From Gonocerus acuteangulatus (lineage: Eukaryota; Arthropoda; Insecta; Hemiptera; Coreidae), in contig OX328132.1 of assembly GCA_946811695.1 (NCBI GenBank), positions 122,028,235 to 122,092,234 on the forward strand: a DNA stretch of 64,000 nt, in the 5' to 3' direction. A program made the position numbers and the translations under genes. The notes under the pieces are model-generated. The model was not told the origin of the DNA. It ran no database searches and worked only from the letters and a program-made list of their open reading frames with translations. Below, piece after piece: positions 1 through 11,461 of this stretch. Position 1 is the stretch's first letter; the number at the start of each line of letters is the position of its first letter.

Positions 1-1456
1 ATAGATAAATTAAAAATGTGCTACTCAGCATGCTTTGGTACAACAATTATAAGAAATATGAGCATGTTTCATGCATCCTTAATTGCACTAATATACATAT
101 GCTTACAACTAAAGTATGTACATTGCTTAGGCTACTACTTGCGCAAGTAAATATTATATCTAGTATGGCCTGGCATCAGTGAACCCCACTTAACAACTTT
201 TAATGCTATTTCATAATAGCAAATGGTGTGTTTTCTTCCATTAACCGGCATTATCTCCCATGCTTCTTATTACCCGCAATTTTATATTTTCGCGGGTTCC
301 CGCTATAGAGATATGTATAGAGGCTAGTAAGACAGTGTGACCTTGACGGTGTTGGTGGATCTCACCTGGCTGCTCTATGGGTTCTAAAACGTGAAATTTT
401 CTAGTCGGCACTTCCACATAGCATAATGGGATCAACCTCATAATCAGGTTTTCTCCCTTTGGAGGGGGGGGGGGAGGAAACAGGCTAAAATTACAACAAC
501 CTAAAAACGCTCAAATAAAGAATGTAATTATTATATTAAAAAACACAGAAGCATTTCTGGCACCAAAAAGTCTTCATATAGGTAAATATTGAGATGTAAG
601 TTATCCTCAGGTCAAAGCAATTTCAGGTATGATGGATTATCAGGTTCAAGGCTCACTCAAAGCCATACATCAAGTTAGATAATCCTTCGTAGATTATGGG
701 CATATCCGTGAATATAAAGGAGAAAATACTTCACTGGTTAACAAGAAGAACATTTTGTTTTATAAATAAATCTGCGTTGAAGAGCAGCCATTTGTTCTCA
801 CATAAATTTGAAAAACAGGAATAGTCACCTCTACAGCTTGATAATAAGATAGTAAAAAGACGCGTGGAAAAGACCCTCAAAAAAGTCAACATAGAGATAG
901 ACACCTATTCATCCAAACATTCAAGAAAAAAAACATCATGCTGAGAGGGTTTTCTATTTCTCAGTATGGATGTCTATTTAACAGAGGCATTCAAAATAAT
1001 AAATCACCAAGTTAATCCAGCCTCCTTATTTGCTATTATTGATAGCAACATTAATTAATATTGGTAAGTTGGGAACAAACTTAAGAAAAAAAAAAATACC
1101 GGGTGAGGAAATCATTAATAATTCAAAATATACCAATTGCAGTTAAAAAGATCTTCTGTAATATTACTTAGAAATGTTTAATATAATAGCAAATTTATAA
1201 ATTCATTTTACAGGTGAAGACCATTCTTACTATTCTAAAGAGGCCCACAATATTCATAGTACATTGAACATCCAGAAGAGTCCTCAAGAGCAGGACAAGC
1301 TTCCATATTACTTCACGGAAATGAACTAATTTCACTAACATTCATTATATCAAACTTTGTTAATATTTTAATAAAATTCCAAGCAACTATCTTCTTCTCT
1401 TGTATTCACATTCAGTCTTAATAAATGTAAAGCATTTTCTATTAAAAAATCTACAC
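1..1456. other. AT-rich intergenic sequence
   Basis: No gene recognised. Positions about 330-480 resemble the left end of the dispersed repeat seen at 15660-15800 (shared words GAAATTTTCTAGTCGGCAC and TCAACCT, followed by a G-rich run), so a truncated copy is likely. Confidence 0.5.
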
Positions 1457-1460
1457 TTAA

Positions 1461-2043
1461 CCCTTACCATACGATTGCTGGTAGGGGCTGGCTGATCCTG
1501 GAGTACAGTGATCTCTCTACCTGTCCGGGCTCCTGTTATGACCCCATTCTCGCCATCCTCACTACCTGTTTAAACACTTTCATATAATTTCCTCTGTGAA
1601 AATTTTAAATCATAGGAAAGCTTTATTTTATTATTTATTTACTTTTTTGTTTTTACTCTGAATATTTAGGTTGAATTATGTAATTATATGCTCCAATAAA
1701 ATTTTGTATAGACTATATTTTTTAATATGAAGAATGTATATTTTTTATGACATAGTTACTAATCAATGATGTTAAAGAAATAACCACAGTTTTATTTAAA
1801 AAAAAAAAAAATGACACAACTCAGGTACCCTCGACAACAAGTGGTGAAAGAAATGGCTTAAGCTTCCCTCAGTCTTTGCTTAATAGCTCAATACCATAAA
1901 GAGCCGGTATTTTTGCCGGTCATCGAGAGAGGACAGCTTCAGTAGTCCACCATACTGGTGGCCCGGCACCACTCGACTCAAGTCCACCTTTCCAGGGGCA
2001 CGGCGCACCTCGATTCCTCCAGCATTCTATAGTAAGGAAAGGG
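1461..2043. mobile_element. TTAA-flanked MITE (piggyBac-like termini)
   Basis: The segment starts CCCTTACC and ends GGAAAGGG, an 8-bp inverted repeat with one mismatch, and is flanked on both sides by TTAA. TTAA duplications and CCC-starting termini are typical of piggyBac-type elements. No transposase frame is present. The ends are GC-richer than the surroundings and the centre is AT-rich with a poly-A run. Confidence 0.45.
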
Positions 2044-2047
2044 TTAA

Positions 2048-4234
2048 AGGTTGATTCACCATGCTCTTTATTTTCTTAACTAGGTTTGTGCCATATATTT
2101 AGACAAATTTAGAAGACACATTCCAAAACCGCAACACTTGCCAAAAAGGCTCTGAAAATAAATAAAAAAGATTCACAAATTCATATGAAAGAATGCACAT
2201 GAATACTCTTTTTGAACACCAAAACAAATATTAACTTCTAATAAAAAATAATGTTGCAGTTCAGTCATGTGGTTAATAAAATACATTTTTAGATCAAAAA
2301 GGTATTGTATTTTTGCCAACATATCGACTTGAGATTCAAGTATTCATCAGGGCTGTAATTAAGGATAGATAAAGTTTACTCTTCCATTGAGGGACTCTCA
2401 TTGCCTGTTACTATCTATGCACCTCTGTCTAGCTTTCTCCTTACGCTCGGCAATCCCTCCTCATCTTGTTCACCTCTTTTGTCTCTCTCAGCATCCCATT
2501 GTTATATATTTGAAATTTTCAACAATGTCAAATGTTCTTTGTATTGGTAATTTTAAACTAAAATAAAATAAAATTTCTAGCATGGAAAAGAAAGTCACTC
2601 AGATAAGAAATTACAATATAATTAGGTTATTTAGATTCGACAAGTGACTGAAAGATATAAACAACAATAGGGTTAGACAGACAAATCTGTGGAGGACCCG
2701 ACAGGCTGTGAGGCTATAACAATTACCCATGACAATGCTGATTGTATGAATTATTATTTTTTTTATTTAATTATAGATAATAAAATATTTTCACAATTCA
2801 TAATTCCAATTGAAGAATCAGGTGAAACTCTATTGTAAATTATAAAATGAACACTACTTGCAATTCCAAGAAAATTGAGATATATAGCCCCCATTACTCT
2901 AATCTTTACAAAAAATTAATAGTCATTACAAATACTAAAAATGCTCAGATAATATAATATAATGCATTATTAATTATGACTCCTTGAGATTTCTCAGGGA
3001 TGAGACAGTGATCACTAGCGTGGATTTAATGAAGATTAGAACTTTCCTTATTTCCAATAGATCCCAATGATTGATATGAGTTGATAACACTAGGCTAGAG
3101 AGGCAACATAAGGGGCCATCGAGTCAACTCGTAAAGCGCGTCGGGGGTTTGAAGAACAGAGCACGAGTTATCTAGTCTGGGCTGTCTGAGGTCCTGCCAG
3201 TGCAGCAGAAGTTAACTTGTTCAGGGAATGAAAGGGTTAATACAAATAATAATTTTCTACATAGAAGGAATAAGAAAGAAAAAAAAAATACTTAGAGGAA
3301 GAGTAATACTGAGATGGTAAATATATGTAACAATTAGAATTTAAATTAAAAGTAGATGGATACGTCGGCAAAAATATAACACATTTTTTTATTTAAAGAA
3401 TGTAGTTTTATTAATCACAAAATCAATCCCAGGTAATATCACCTTCTCAATTTAAAACATTCAATGCGACGCCCGAGAATACTCGCCTGAGAAAGATGTT
3501 CCTCAGAGGGGACGCCCGAGTATTCTCGCCTCAGCTGTATCTCTTGATTCCAAGCCCTCTTTAGCCTTGAGCCTGTATAGAGTGCTCTAGCAGGAAAGGA
3601 GGATCATATCTGGTTTAACCCTTAACTGGTAACATACAAATTTTGAACATTATAAGTAACATGCGTCTGTGAGGTGTGTGCATGATAAAAATGTTGTTAG
3701 AGAATATTTTTATTGTAAGTGTAAATAATAAAGGAGTAGCTTATAATAATAGATAAAAAACATTTTCATTGCTAAATTTGAAAATCACATCTAAAAACTA
3801 GCAGTGGTATCGGAATGAAGTAGAAAGAGAAATATTGGGAAGAAAAGTAAGTAAATGAGTATCAATAATCAATATGAACATGCTCTGTTACTTTTTTATT
3901 TTTATGAGGCAAATCTACAGGATCTGCAGTTACAAAAATAAATGATATACATGGTGACATAGTATCAAGATAAGTATTGCACAAAAATAGTTTAAAAAAT
4001 TTAAAGTTGGAGAAAGCAGCGTTTATGATGAACTCTTATCTTCTAAGAACGATGTTCTTAAAAATCTTGTGAAGTCGCCGCCACAATTAATAATGGATCA
4101 GATTGCAGACAGGATGGATTCCTATCATGGATTAAAAACCACTTTCGATTGGCGAATGTCAAAAAGTAGGTTTTATTAATAATTCAAGACCACGTATGAT
4201 TAAAAAAATGCTACAAAAAATTATTGAATTTATT
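2048..4234. other. intergenic, repeat-derived
   Basis: No gene recognised. It contains a degenerate PLE terminus near 2270-2400 and a GC-rich block at 3463-3532. AAGGGTTAA (about 3230) and TTAACCCTT (about 3617) look like isolated ends of the TTAA-flanked MITE family. Confidence 0.4.
2316..2356 (-). ncRNA. degenerate hammerhead-like motif in a PLE terminus
   Basis: On the minus strand CTGATGA is followed by a six-base-pair hairpin (ACTTGA/TCAAGT), then GATA in place of GAAA, then GTTGGC. The flanking GCC/GGC can pair as a short stem I. The core is decayed, so activity is unlikely. The motif marks a PLE 3' end. Confidence 0.4.
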
Positions 4235-5508
4235 GAGAGGAGATTGTTGGCCGTAGATGATGCAAGGTAGGGATTGTCGGGGTTCGGTCACTGCTACTTA
4301 GTAAAACTACATTTTATCATAAAAATGGTTTTATTGTGCCAACGTTTCACAGACATCCCCATAGATAAAACCCTAGAAATTATTGACAAGAATTGGACCA
4401 CCCTAGAACCACACACCAAGCTATCTCGATCTTCCTATCTTGAATCCCTATCCCTCTGCTGCAAATCCGGATACCTCCTATTCCAAGATAAATTCTTCAA
4501 CCAGATCTCTGGCCTCGCCATGGGTAACTGCCTCGCTCCTGACCTTTCCAATATTACCCTTAATGACCTCCTTGACCAAATCCTCCCCATGTTCCCCGAC
4601 GATATTATTTTCCTTAAAAAATATGTTGATGACCTCTTCCTCATAATTAATCCTGATAAGATTCCAGAAATTCTAACAGCCTTTAACTCCTACCACCTCC
4701 GGTTAATATTCACCATCGAGACCGAAACTAACAACTCCCTTCCTTTCCTTGACATACTCCTCATAAGAAATACAGACGGCTCTATATCCACTGATTGGTA
4801 TACCAAACCCACTTACTCGGGACGACTTCTCCATTACCTTTCCTCACACCCCAAACACCAAATCCTCAATACTGCCAGCAACCTAATAAATCGAGCCCTC
4901 TCCCTATCCGACACCAAATTTCACCCTGCCAACAAATCCTGACTCCTCGATATTCTTACTACCAATGGATTTCCTACCAGCATTATCACCCGTCTCATAA
5001 ATTCGTTTAATAACCCTAAACCCATCCCCACTACCCAAGACAATATTGTCCCTCAATTCAGAGGCCTCCCATACATCCCAAACCTCACAGAAAAAATCCA
5101 AAAAACCCTACGCGATACATTACCCACTCTAAAACTAGGACTATCGACACAGAACAAACTGAAAAACTTACATACGACTCTAAAAGACCCTATCCCACAG
5201 AAAGACAGGACCAATGTAGTCTACAGAATCCCCTGCATCACACCCAACTGCAATAGTGCGTACATTGGACAGACTAAAAACCCAGTAAGAAAACGTATCA
5301 ACAACCACAAAAACGATGTACAGAATAAAGACAGCTTTAACTAAACATGCCATCACAGTCGGACATGACTTTGGTTTTGACCAATACTCCATCCTTTCCA
5401 CTGAATCCAACTAAGACAAACGCCTCCTTTCCGAATCAATTTTTATCCACCTAGAAAATAACCCAGTTAATGACAAAATTGACAAAGAAGTCATCTCCTC
5501 TACCTACT
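4235..5508 (+). mobile_element. Penelope-like element copy 1 (RT + GIY-YIG), 5'- and 3'-truncated
   Basis: The copy starts with a ~33-nt leader (GAGAGGAGATTG...), then the terminal repeat from about 4268 to 4350, ending GTGCCAACGTTTC. It then jumps directly into the middle of the reverse transcriptase. The GIY-YIG domain follows, and homology to the other copies ends about 5508, where a pogo-type transposon begins at 5520. Leader, terminal repeat and GIY-YIG region match the copy at 34626-35705. PLEs are retroelements with a telomerase-like RT and a GIY-YIG endonuclease. Confidence 0.9.
4353..5485 (+). pseudogene. PLE reverse transcriptase / GIY-YIG endonuclease, broken
   Basis: Frame +4274 encodes the C-terminal part of a Penelope RT: ISGLAMGNCLAPDLSN, the catalytic KYVDDLFLI, then LPFLDILLIRNTDGS and HYLSSHPKHQ. 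A TGA at 4940-4942 interrupts it, but the same frame stays open afterwards into the linker and the GIY-YIG domain (VVYRIPC, AYIGQTKNPVRKRINNH). Compared with the copy at 34.8 kb, about 8 bp are missing near 5330, shifting the frame. A further TAA falls in the next frame near 5412. The N-terminal RT is absent because of 5' truncation. The element is non-functional as it stands. Confidence 0.88.
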
Positions 5509-5519
5509 AATAATAAATA

Positions 5520-6740
5520 CCGTCGTTTGGGGTGAGTTCGGACACATTTTCGAGGTTTTTTCGTAATAACAAAAGACAGAATTTTTGTAAAAATCTGAAA
5601 AAATTAATGCATGAACCCTTAACATTCGTCTATCGAATAGTGTATTTTGTTTTTTAAATATCTCATAAATTTTCAATTTTTTTTATCGCTGAAATGTATC
5701 CGAACTCACCCCTACGTGTGGGGTGAGTTCGGACAGTCTTTAATTTCTGTAAAAATCTTAACTTAAACTATAGTTGGAGTGAGCTCGGTCATAATTTACG
5801 ATATTCCAAAGAGGAATATTTTCTATAATATTTTTTAGATTTACAAAATATTCTTTAACTTTTTCCTTATCCACTTCTGCTCTACACCTTTTGATGCTTT
5901 GTGTAAGGCATTCCATTAATGGCTGATTCCTTTTCATAAAGTCGTCAAACCATTGCAGTCTGGCTTGTTGTCTTAAAAGTCTGCGATTTTTTTTCCTGAC
6001 CTATCCAAATATGTTTTTACGATTTGGAGAATATCTTAATCGAGTTAATGTAAAGACCCATTCAGCTGCAGTTAAAATTCCCTTTGATATTTGTTTTTCT
6101 TATTGACTGAATTTTGTTTGGCCACCACTTTTTTTTGGTGTGCGTTCCTCTAACTTTATCATCTAAAGTCGATGTAGGTATTTTGTTGTACAACAAAATA
6201 CCTAAATCGATCCGCTGCCTCTCTCCAAGTCTTCTTCTTGGTTTTGACATGGTCAATCACATTTTTTAAAGCCTTTTTGGAATAAATACTGTTTTCCTTT
6301 AAGCAAAGAGGACGCGGGTATAATTGATGCAAGTCCGAACTCACCCCACGGTGAGCGAGATTTTTATTTAAACGAGAAAAAAACGCCTTTGAACCAAAAA
6401 AATAAGTATATTTATTTATGTATCATTAGCCAACATATAAACCTACTAATCAATATGAAAAATTAGGGTTCAACTACTTCCAGAGCCTCTACACAGTCAT
6501 TTGTTTCTAACATTTCGAAAATCATGGAAATTACAACTCACATTACAATATTCGTCACTCACTTCAAAGTGTTCTCAGGACGATTTCGGCTTAACTATAT
6601 GAGAAAAATGGAATATCGATCGTATTTGTCAAGCCAATTATGACTATAATGAAAAAGTTTGCTCAAGGTCACATGATTGCCTGTGCCATGCACTGTTGTC
6701 CGAACTCGTACTACCTGTCCGAACTCACCCCAAACGACGG
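5520..6740. mobile_element. pogo-type Tc1/mariner DNA transposon, copy 1
   Basis: The element is bounded by perfect 24-bp inverted repeats starting CCGTCGTTTGGGGTGAG and flanked by TA on both sides (5518-5519 and 6741-6742). The 1.2-kb body has decayed transposase on the minus strand. The word GGGGTGAGTTCGGAC recurs internally in both orientations (about 5698-5735, 6332-6347 and near the right end). A second copy lies at 46248-47461. It abuts PLE copy 1. Confidence 0.88.
5760..6344 (-). pseudogene. pogo/Tigger/jerky-type transposase N-terminal remnant
   Basis: From right to left, minus-strand frames give a psq-like helix-turn-helix (SKKALKNVIDHVKTKKKTWR, then EAADRF), a shifted continuation IPTSTLDDKVRGTHTKKKW, then a CENP-B-like segment (LQWFDDFMKRNQPLMECLTQ), and NLKNIIENIPLWN followed by NYDRAHSN. 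The last resembles the family's NYDET motif with its catalytic aspartate region. At least two frameshifts are needed to read it. The downstream DDE catalytic core is deleted, so this is a non-autonomous derivative. Confidence 0.65.
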
Positions 6741-7649
6741 TAGTCTTTTTAATTCAATTTAATTTTATTTTTAAAAAAATAGAGATTAGAAAACATGCTG
6801 CTAAATATAAAAAGTTTATAAGAAACTGTAACTGTTATTTTGAGTCAACTAAAAGTAGGCCCTATAAGAAAATGAAAATAATAAATTGAACAAATAAGCA
6901 CAAAACTAAAAAATAAAGACATCACAGGAATAACAAGTAATAATATTACATCTTCAAAAGAATGACAAAGCATCTAAAAATAGGAACAATTTAAAAACAA
7001 AAAGTAAATACTGATTATTACCTGGGAACACGCAATGTATCCACAAAGCAAAAATAGGGCAAAAACAGGATTGAACTCATATTACGAGGAACAATTAAAA
7101 ACAGAGATGTAAGTGGCAATAAAAAAAAACAGCTAGAAGAGGCAGAGGCTGCCACACTCTATCCTATCATAGCGGATTTCGCTGAGAAGTTGCCCCTAAT
7201 TATCTATTGGATACCCCACATTACAGAGGGTTAAAAGCTACCTGTGGGAGGAGAAATTGTAGATAGTAAAGAAAATGTTTCATTGAATATAATGTTAAAT
7301 TGTGTTTTATTACACTAGTTAAAAATTTCCCCAAAACGCACACAAACATTTTGACCAATTAGATACAATTTAGATGCTGTCAAGGTGGAGAAAAGTGTTG
7401 AATCGTACTTACATTTTTAGAAATATGTTGCATCAAACTATGCCAAGTAGGGAAGAATGAACCACTGCAGTTTGCTTCCACTATAATTATCTGAAAAAGA
7501 ATAACTGATTTTATTTTTCTAAATCATAAAGTAAACATTTTGGGATGAATTAGGAAACACAGCAGTAAATTAAATAAAATTAGCAATAAAAATGAATGCC
7601 AAATGTTTCTAAACATGCAAGGTGAGGAATGGAATCATTCACCAATCCG

Positions 7650-7740
7650 AACGTTGTAACTGGCCAAAGGTAGGATTCGAATCCGTGCCACTAATATTTT
7701 CTGACCCTAGAACCCTCACACTATTCAGTAGCCATAGCAA
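7650..7740 (-). repeat. possible tRNA-derived SINE head
   Basis: On the minus strand an A-box-like TATGGCTACTGAATAGTGTG is followed about 45 nt later by a B-box-like GGATTCGAATCCT. A cloverleaf is not convincing and no tail was found. A decayed tRNA-related SINE is the best guess. Confidence 0.3.
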
Positions 7741-8227
7741 AGCCTTAGTCTCTGCTAATAAAAACACTTCATTGCAATTGACAGAGATAAGTAATGAGTT
7801 TTTCTGATTTTTGAAAAATGCTTCTGATGTTTTTTCTAATTAAAATATAATGAGGAAAAAATATATTACATCTTATTACGCGATCTCATTCCAATCCCCC
7901 GAGATGCCTGAAAAGAAAGTGGCCTAGAGACCAACTATAGCACTTAAATAAAGCATTATTAATTCCTTAGGGATTGTCAGCAATGGCTGCCTTCTTCCCT
8001 CTGTTCTTCCACTTGTAATAGCTAAGGTGATATGTATTTACTTATTGTATTATATGTAAACATATGTATACAGATTGTGAATATTCAATAAAAAAAAATA
8101 TCTCATTACGAGTCTTATATCTAATCGCCAATTTTAGAGTAGAAGTTATATGTTATCAAATAAACAAGAATTTAATTTACTGTAATATTGAAAGCAAATA
8201 TGCACTCGAATCAATTGCATTCATATT

Positions 8228-8252
8228 CTTTCTATAAAAAAAAAAAAAAAAG

Positions 8253-8302
<50 letters not shown>
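8228..8302 (+). repeat. poly-A tract
   Basis: About 75 bp of almost uninterrupted A. It may be the tail of an unrecognised retroposon or a homopolymer expansion. The upstream sequence gave no family match. Confidence 0.8.
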
Positions 8303-8305
<3 letters not shown>

Positions 8306-8519
8306 TAAGAAAGTTTTCAAATCTTAAAATGTTCTTAAGGAGATATTTTCACCAAAGATTATTTTAATTTTGAATATGATTTAATAAAACATTACGCAGT
8401 TTGGAAATAGGCGGGGTTTGGTCAAGGTAGTTTATAAAGAAACATGGTTCAACAATCAATGATTTCTTCTAAATAATAAAACACCATGATAGCATTTGAA
8501 TAATATAATCTTGTGATAA

Positions 8520-8791
8520 TTGAGAAGATATGGTCGACCGTTCAGAAGTAGGAAGCGTTGATCATCGGGGTTTCGGTCAATGTTCTTATTTAATAAAACA
8601 CATTTTATCTTTAAAATGTATATTTATTACTGCCGACGTTTCGGCTTTCTATACAAGCCATCTTCTCAATAGCCCTGAAGATGGCTTGTATAGCAAGCCG
8701 AAACGTCGGCAGTAATAAATATACATTTTAAAGATAAAATGTGTTTTATTAAATAAGAACATTGACCGAAACCCCGACGATCAACGCTTCC
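8520..8791 (+). mobile_element. palindromic PLE termini-only insertion
   Basis: A 14-bp duplication TAATCTTGTGATAA flanks the insertion (8506-8519 and 8792-8805). Inside are a ~28-nt leader starting TTGAGAAGATATGG and then two arms of about 110 bp that are nearly exact inverted copies (from GGAAGCGTTGATCATCGGGG to its complement). They meet in a short centre. The arms match the PLE terminal repeat pattern: a CGGGGTTTCGGTCA-type end, an A/T-rich AAAACACATTTTATC part, then GCCGACGTTTCGGC. No RT or endonuclease is present. Confidence 0.88.
8665..8716 (+). ncRNA. hammerhead ribozyme-like motif (type I, minimal)
   Basis: The segment reads GCC, CTGAAGA, a hairpin GGCTT...AAGCC, GAAA, CGTC, GGC. 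This fits the hammerhead core CUGANGA / stem II / GAAA with a GUC cleavage triplet and a three-pair stem I (GCC/GGC). Helix III is almost absent, as reported for Penelope-encoded hammerheads, which are thought to act as dimers. Activity is inferred from the core only. Confidence 0.6.
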
Positions 8792-8805
8792 TAATCTTGT
8801 GATAA

Positions 8806-10130
8806 GACATTTGGTGTTAAATAGTCAAATACATAAAGAAAGCCTGAATTAAAATGTTTAAAAGAATTATATTTCATTTAAATGGTGTGATATGAACTAA
8901 AAGAATATTAGAAAGCTAATTTTGATATTTGTTCACTGTACCAAGCTTAAGAGGCTGAACCAAACATCACTAAAGAAGGCTGAGGTTAGAATTTTTTCAT
9001 TGGCATTTCTAAGCCACTAGATTAAGTTTACTGACCAAGAAAGGTTTACAATAAACTATGAAACAAGTATAAAACACTATCACAGAGGAACAATTAAGAA
9101 ATTGACACTGACAGACAAATTAAAATAAATACTTTAAAAAATGTGTTAAGTCATGCCGATCAAAATTACTAAACTTTGGTCTCCATAAAAAGCTTGTGTT
9201 CAAGGTTGTGCTCACAAGAGTGGGATTATCCCAGGCGAAAAAATAATTTATTTTAGCCTAACCGATAAAATATTTACAGACATAAAAATACATACCGATC
9301 ATGAAACAGTAGAATGTTTATTCAACATACAGTTTTTCAAAAACTAAAGTAGTTCCCATACCATTAGTTCAGATCCTTGGTATGTCCTTGCTTGAATTTC
9401 AATGAAAAATGAAAAATGAAAAATCAAAAATAATTAACTACTTCTATTAACACGCTTAAAGGTGCTGGTCTTATTACTGCGTATTACTGTCCTGAAGTCT
9501 GTTCTATGGCGGCGGAAGAAGCTGTTCTGATTGGCTCTTGAGTAAAAATGAAAAAAAAAAACGCTATAATTAGAAAACTTAATAACCCATTAGTAATAGA
9601 GCTTTCGGCAAAATATTTTGAATCATTTCGGGCAATCCAAACAGTATTCAAACAGTAATATCAAATTTACTCTCACCTGTAATATAAGTGCTGCAGCAAA
9701 AACCTTGACATAGTCTCAACATTGACTGTACGTCATATCGGTACAATCGAGTCCAAAAGAACAACATTCTCTCTTCTCTCGACAACACACTTTTCCAGCG
9801 TATTCCCCAAACCAGTATTCATAATTATTATTGAGAATAACAAATGGAAATAATTATTTTCGTCAATAAGTGATAGTAGATTGGTGGCTCAGTGGATGTG
9901 GTTTTTGGTAATGTTAAAAGGGGGGGGGGGTTAAGGGACCAGTGAAGTTTTTTGGGCAGGGACCCAGAATTCCTCTCGGAGGCCCTGATGCATTTAATTA
10001 AAATGATTAATAGAATATTATTAATGGCCACTTAACAGATGCTTGGAAAATGGATGAAATCATTGTAGTTCCTAAGGATGGAAAGCCCCTTTCCTGGTCA
10101 GCAGTTATAGGCTTATTTAATTACTTGTTC
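8806..10130. other. intergenic, no gene recognised
   Basis: AT-rich with a short (AATGAAA)n-like run near 9400-9425 and a G-run at 9920. The patch at 9460-9545 is relatively GC-rich but shows no motif or frame. Confidence 0.5.
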
Positions 10131-10139
10131 TTTACGCAA

Positions 10140-11110
10140 GTCGACTGAAAAAATAATTTTAAAACCGATTCATAGGTATTCGTTTTATAGGTTCTCTAAA
10201 GTAGGAAAACCATTTTCAAGGTAATATCTGTAACTGTTTTCGAGAAATGTGGATAAAAATAGTATTTCAGCTATTTTTCGTTTTGGGTAATTCGAGTTGT
10301 TGGAGACAATTAACATTTTTTCTACGTGTTGGAAATTCATCTAGACTAAGATATTTCAATTTCGGTTAGGAGTGGAGTTAAGGAAGTATTAGAAAAAGAA
10401 CCATTATTAACAGACATAAAAAGTTTTCAGATCTTAGTATATTTTCTAAGATATCTCGGAGACGGTTGGGAAAACGTGTTAAGTGGAAGATGACCATTCG
10501 AAAGCCTTATAAATTCTCTACAAAAAAGGTTCTAAGTTATGTTTTGATTGAGTGACGTCAATCGGAGAAATAAGTGTTTAAATCTTCGAAATTGTTTTCT
10601 TATTTTTAACGGCTTTTTGTCTCTGTATACCTCGCTTTTAAATTGATTGTTTTTGGTTTTTAAATTGCATTTAACAGTAATATGAGGATTTATGTACAAA
10701 AATATGAAAAAATGAGAAACGTATTGTTTCCAAGAACAAACGATGAGAAATAGGATGGTGTAATTTCCGTTTTGGAGACTATGAGTTTACTATGAGTAGC
10801 CGTTTCAAACTATGAGATTACTATGAGTAGCCAAAATGTCCTGAATATAGATTTTTTACAAAAATCGTATTTTGGTTTCTTTTTAGCCTAATCCCAACTA
10901 TTCCATGTTTGCTTATAACCTCGACGGCTAACTATATAATGTTCATTATAAGTTTACTGTTGTGGTGCCTAAAATCTTACTTATCTTTGAGATTTCATTT
11001 TATATTTTTCACGAACGATCAAAACCTATCAGTGCTTCTATTTCTCTACTAATTGCACTAGGGATATGAATGGAAACGCGCTAAGATGACGCAGATCCTG
11101 AGAGTCGGAG
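10140..11110 (+). repeat. unclassified dispersed repeat family A, copy 1
   Basis: This copy shares with those at 15.8-13.3, 22.0-23.3, 24.0-25.2, 48.9-49.8 and 51.8-53.4 kb the ordered landmarks GTATTCGTTTTATAGG, GGAGTTAAGGAAGTATTAG, ACGTCAATCGGAGAAATAAG and a terminal CGCGCTAAGATGACGCAG. No protein domain is recognised. It looks like a roughly 2-kb non-autonomous element of unknown class. Confidence 0.75.
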
Positions 11111-11270
11111 TTTTTTTTTAAACAAATCATTTCTCTCTTCTGCTGAATGCGAGTTTAGGAGACGACATTCAACATTAACTCAACTTTCTAGAGTATCTGA
11201 CATAATCCTTGACAGTTTTAATAAAAATAATAATACAGGAATGACATTAGTCAACGTAGAGATGGTATGA

Positions 11271-11461
11271 GAGTATATAGGAAATAATTAATGGGGGGGG
11301 GGCTGGCTCCTATGTTCAGCTCCTCTGAACACCTAATATACCAGGGGAAATATTGAAGACATTTTTTCGTTTTTGAAGGCTTTTTTTACACGAAACGTTC
11401 TCACCAAAACAAAATTTCGGGGAGTGGGGGGCTGTAGCCTCCTCAGCCTCCCCTAACGCCC
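11271..11461 (-). mobile_element. MITE with GTATATA termini, copy 1
   Basis: One end reads GAGTATATAGGAAATAATT then a G-run. The other has GGGGGGCTGTAGCCTCC and a degraded end. The same pattern occurs at 23882-24005, 41113-41369 and 56424-56664. Confidence 0.5.

Larger units (their letters stand above)
6743..8505. other. AT-rich intergenic sequence
   Basis: No gene recognised. It contains a possible tRNA-like SINE head at 7650-7740 and a nearly pure A tract at 8228-8302. Confidence 0.5.

Noticed and set aside
4435..4646. Short frames overlapping the PLE reverse transcriptase in other phases
   Set aside because: They are shadows of the RT frame, which has the KYVDD motif.
9460..9545. Possible promoter with CTGATTGGCT (CCAAT-like)
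   Set aside because: No gene or transcript start follows; the match is short and expected by chance.
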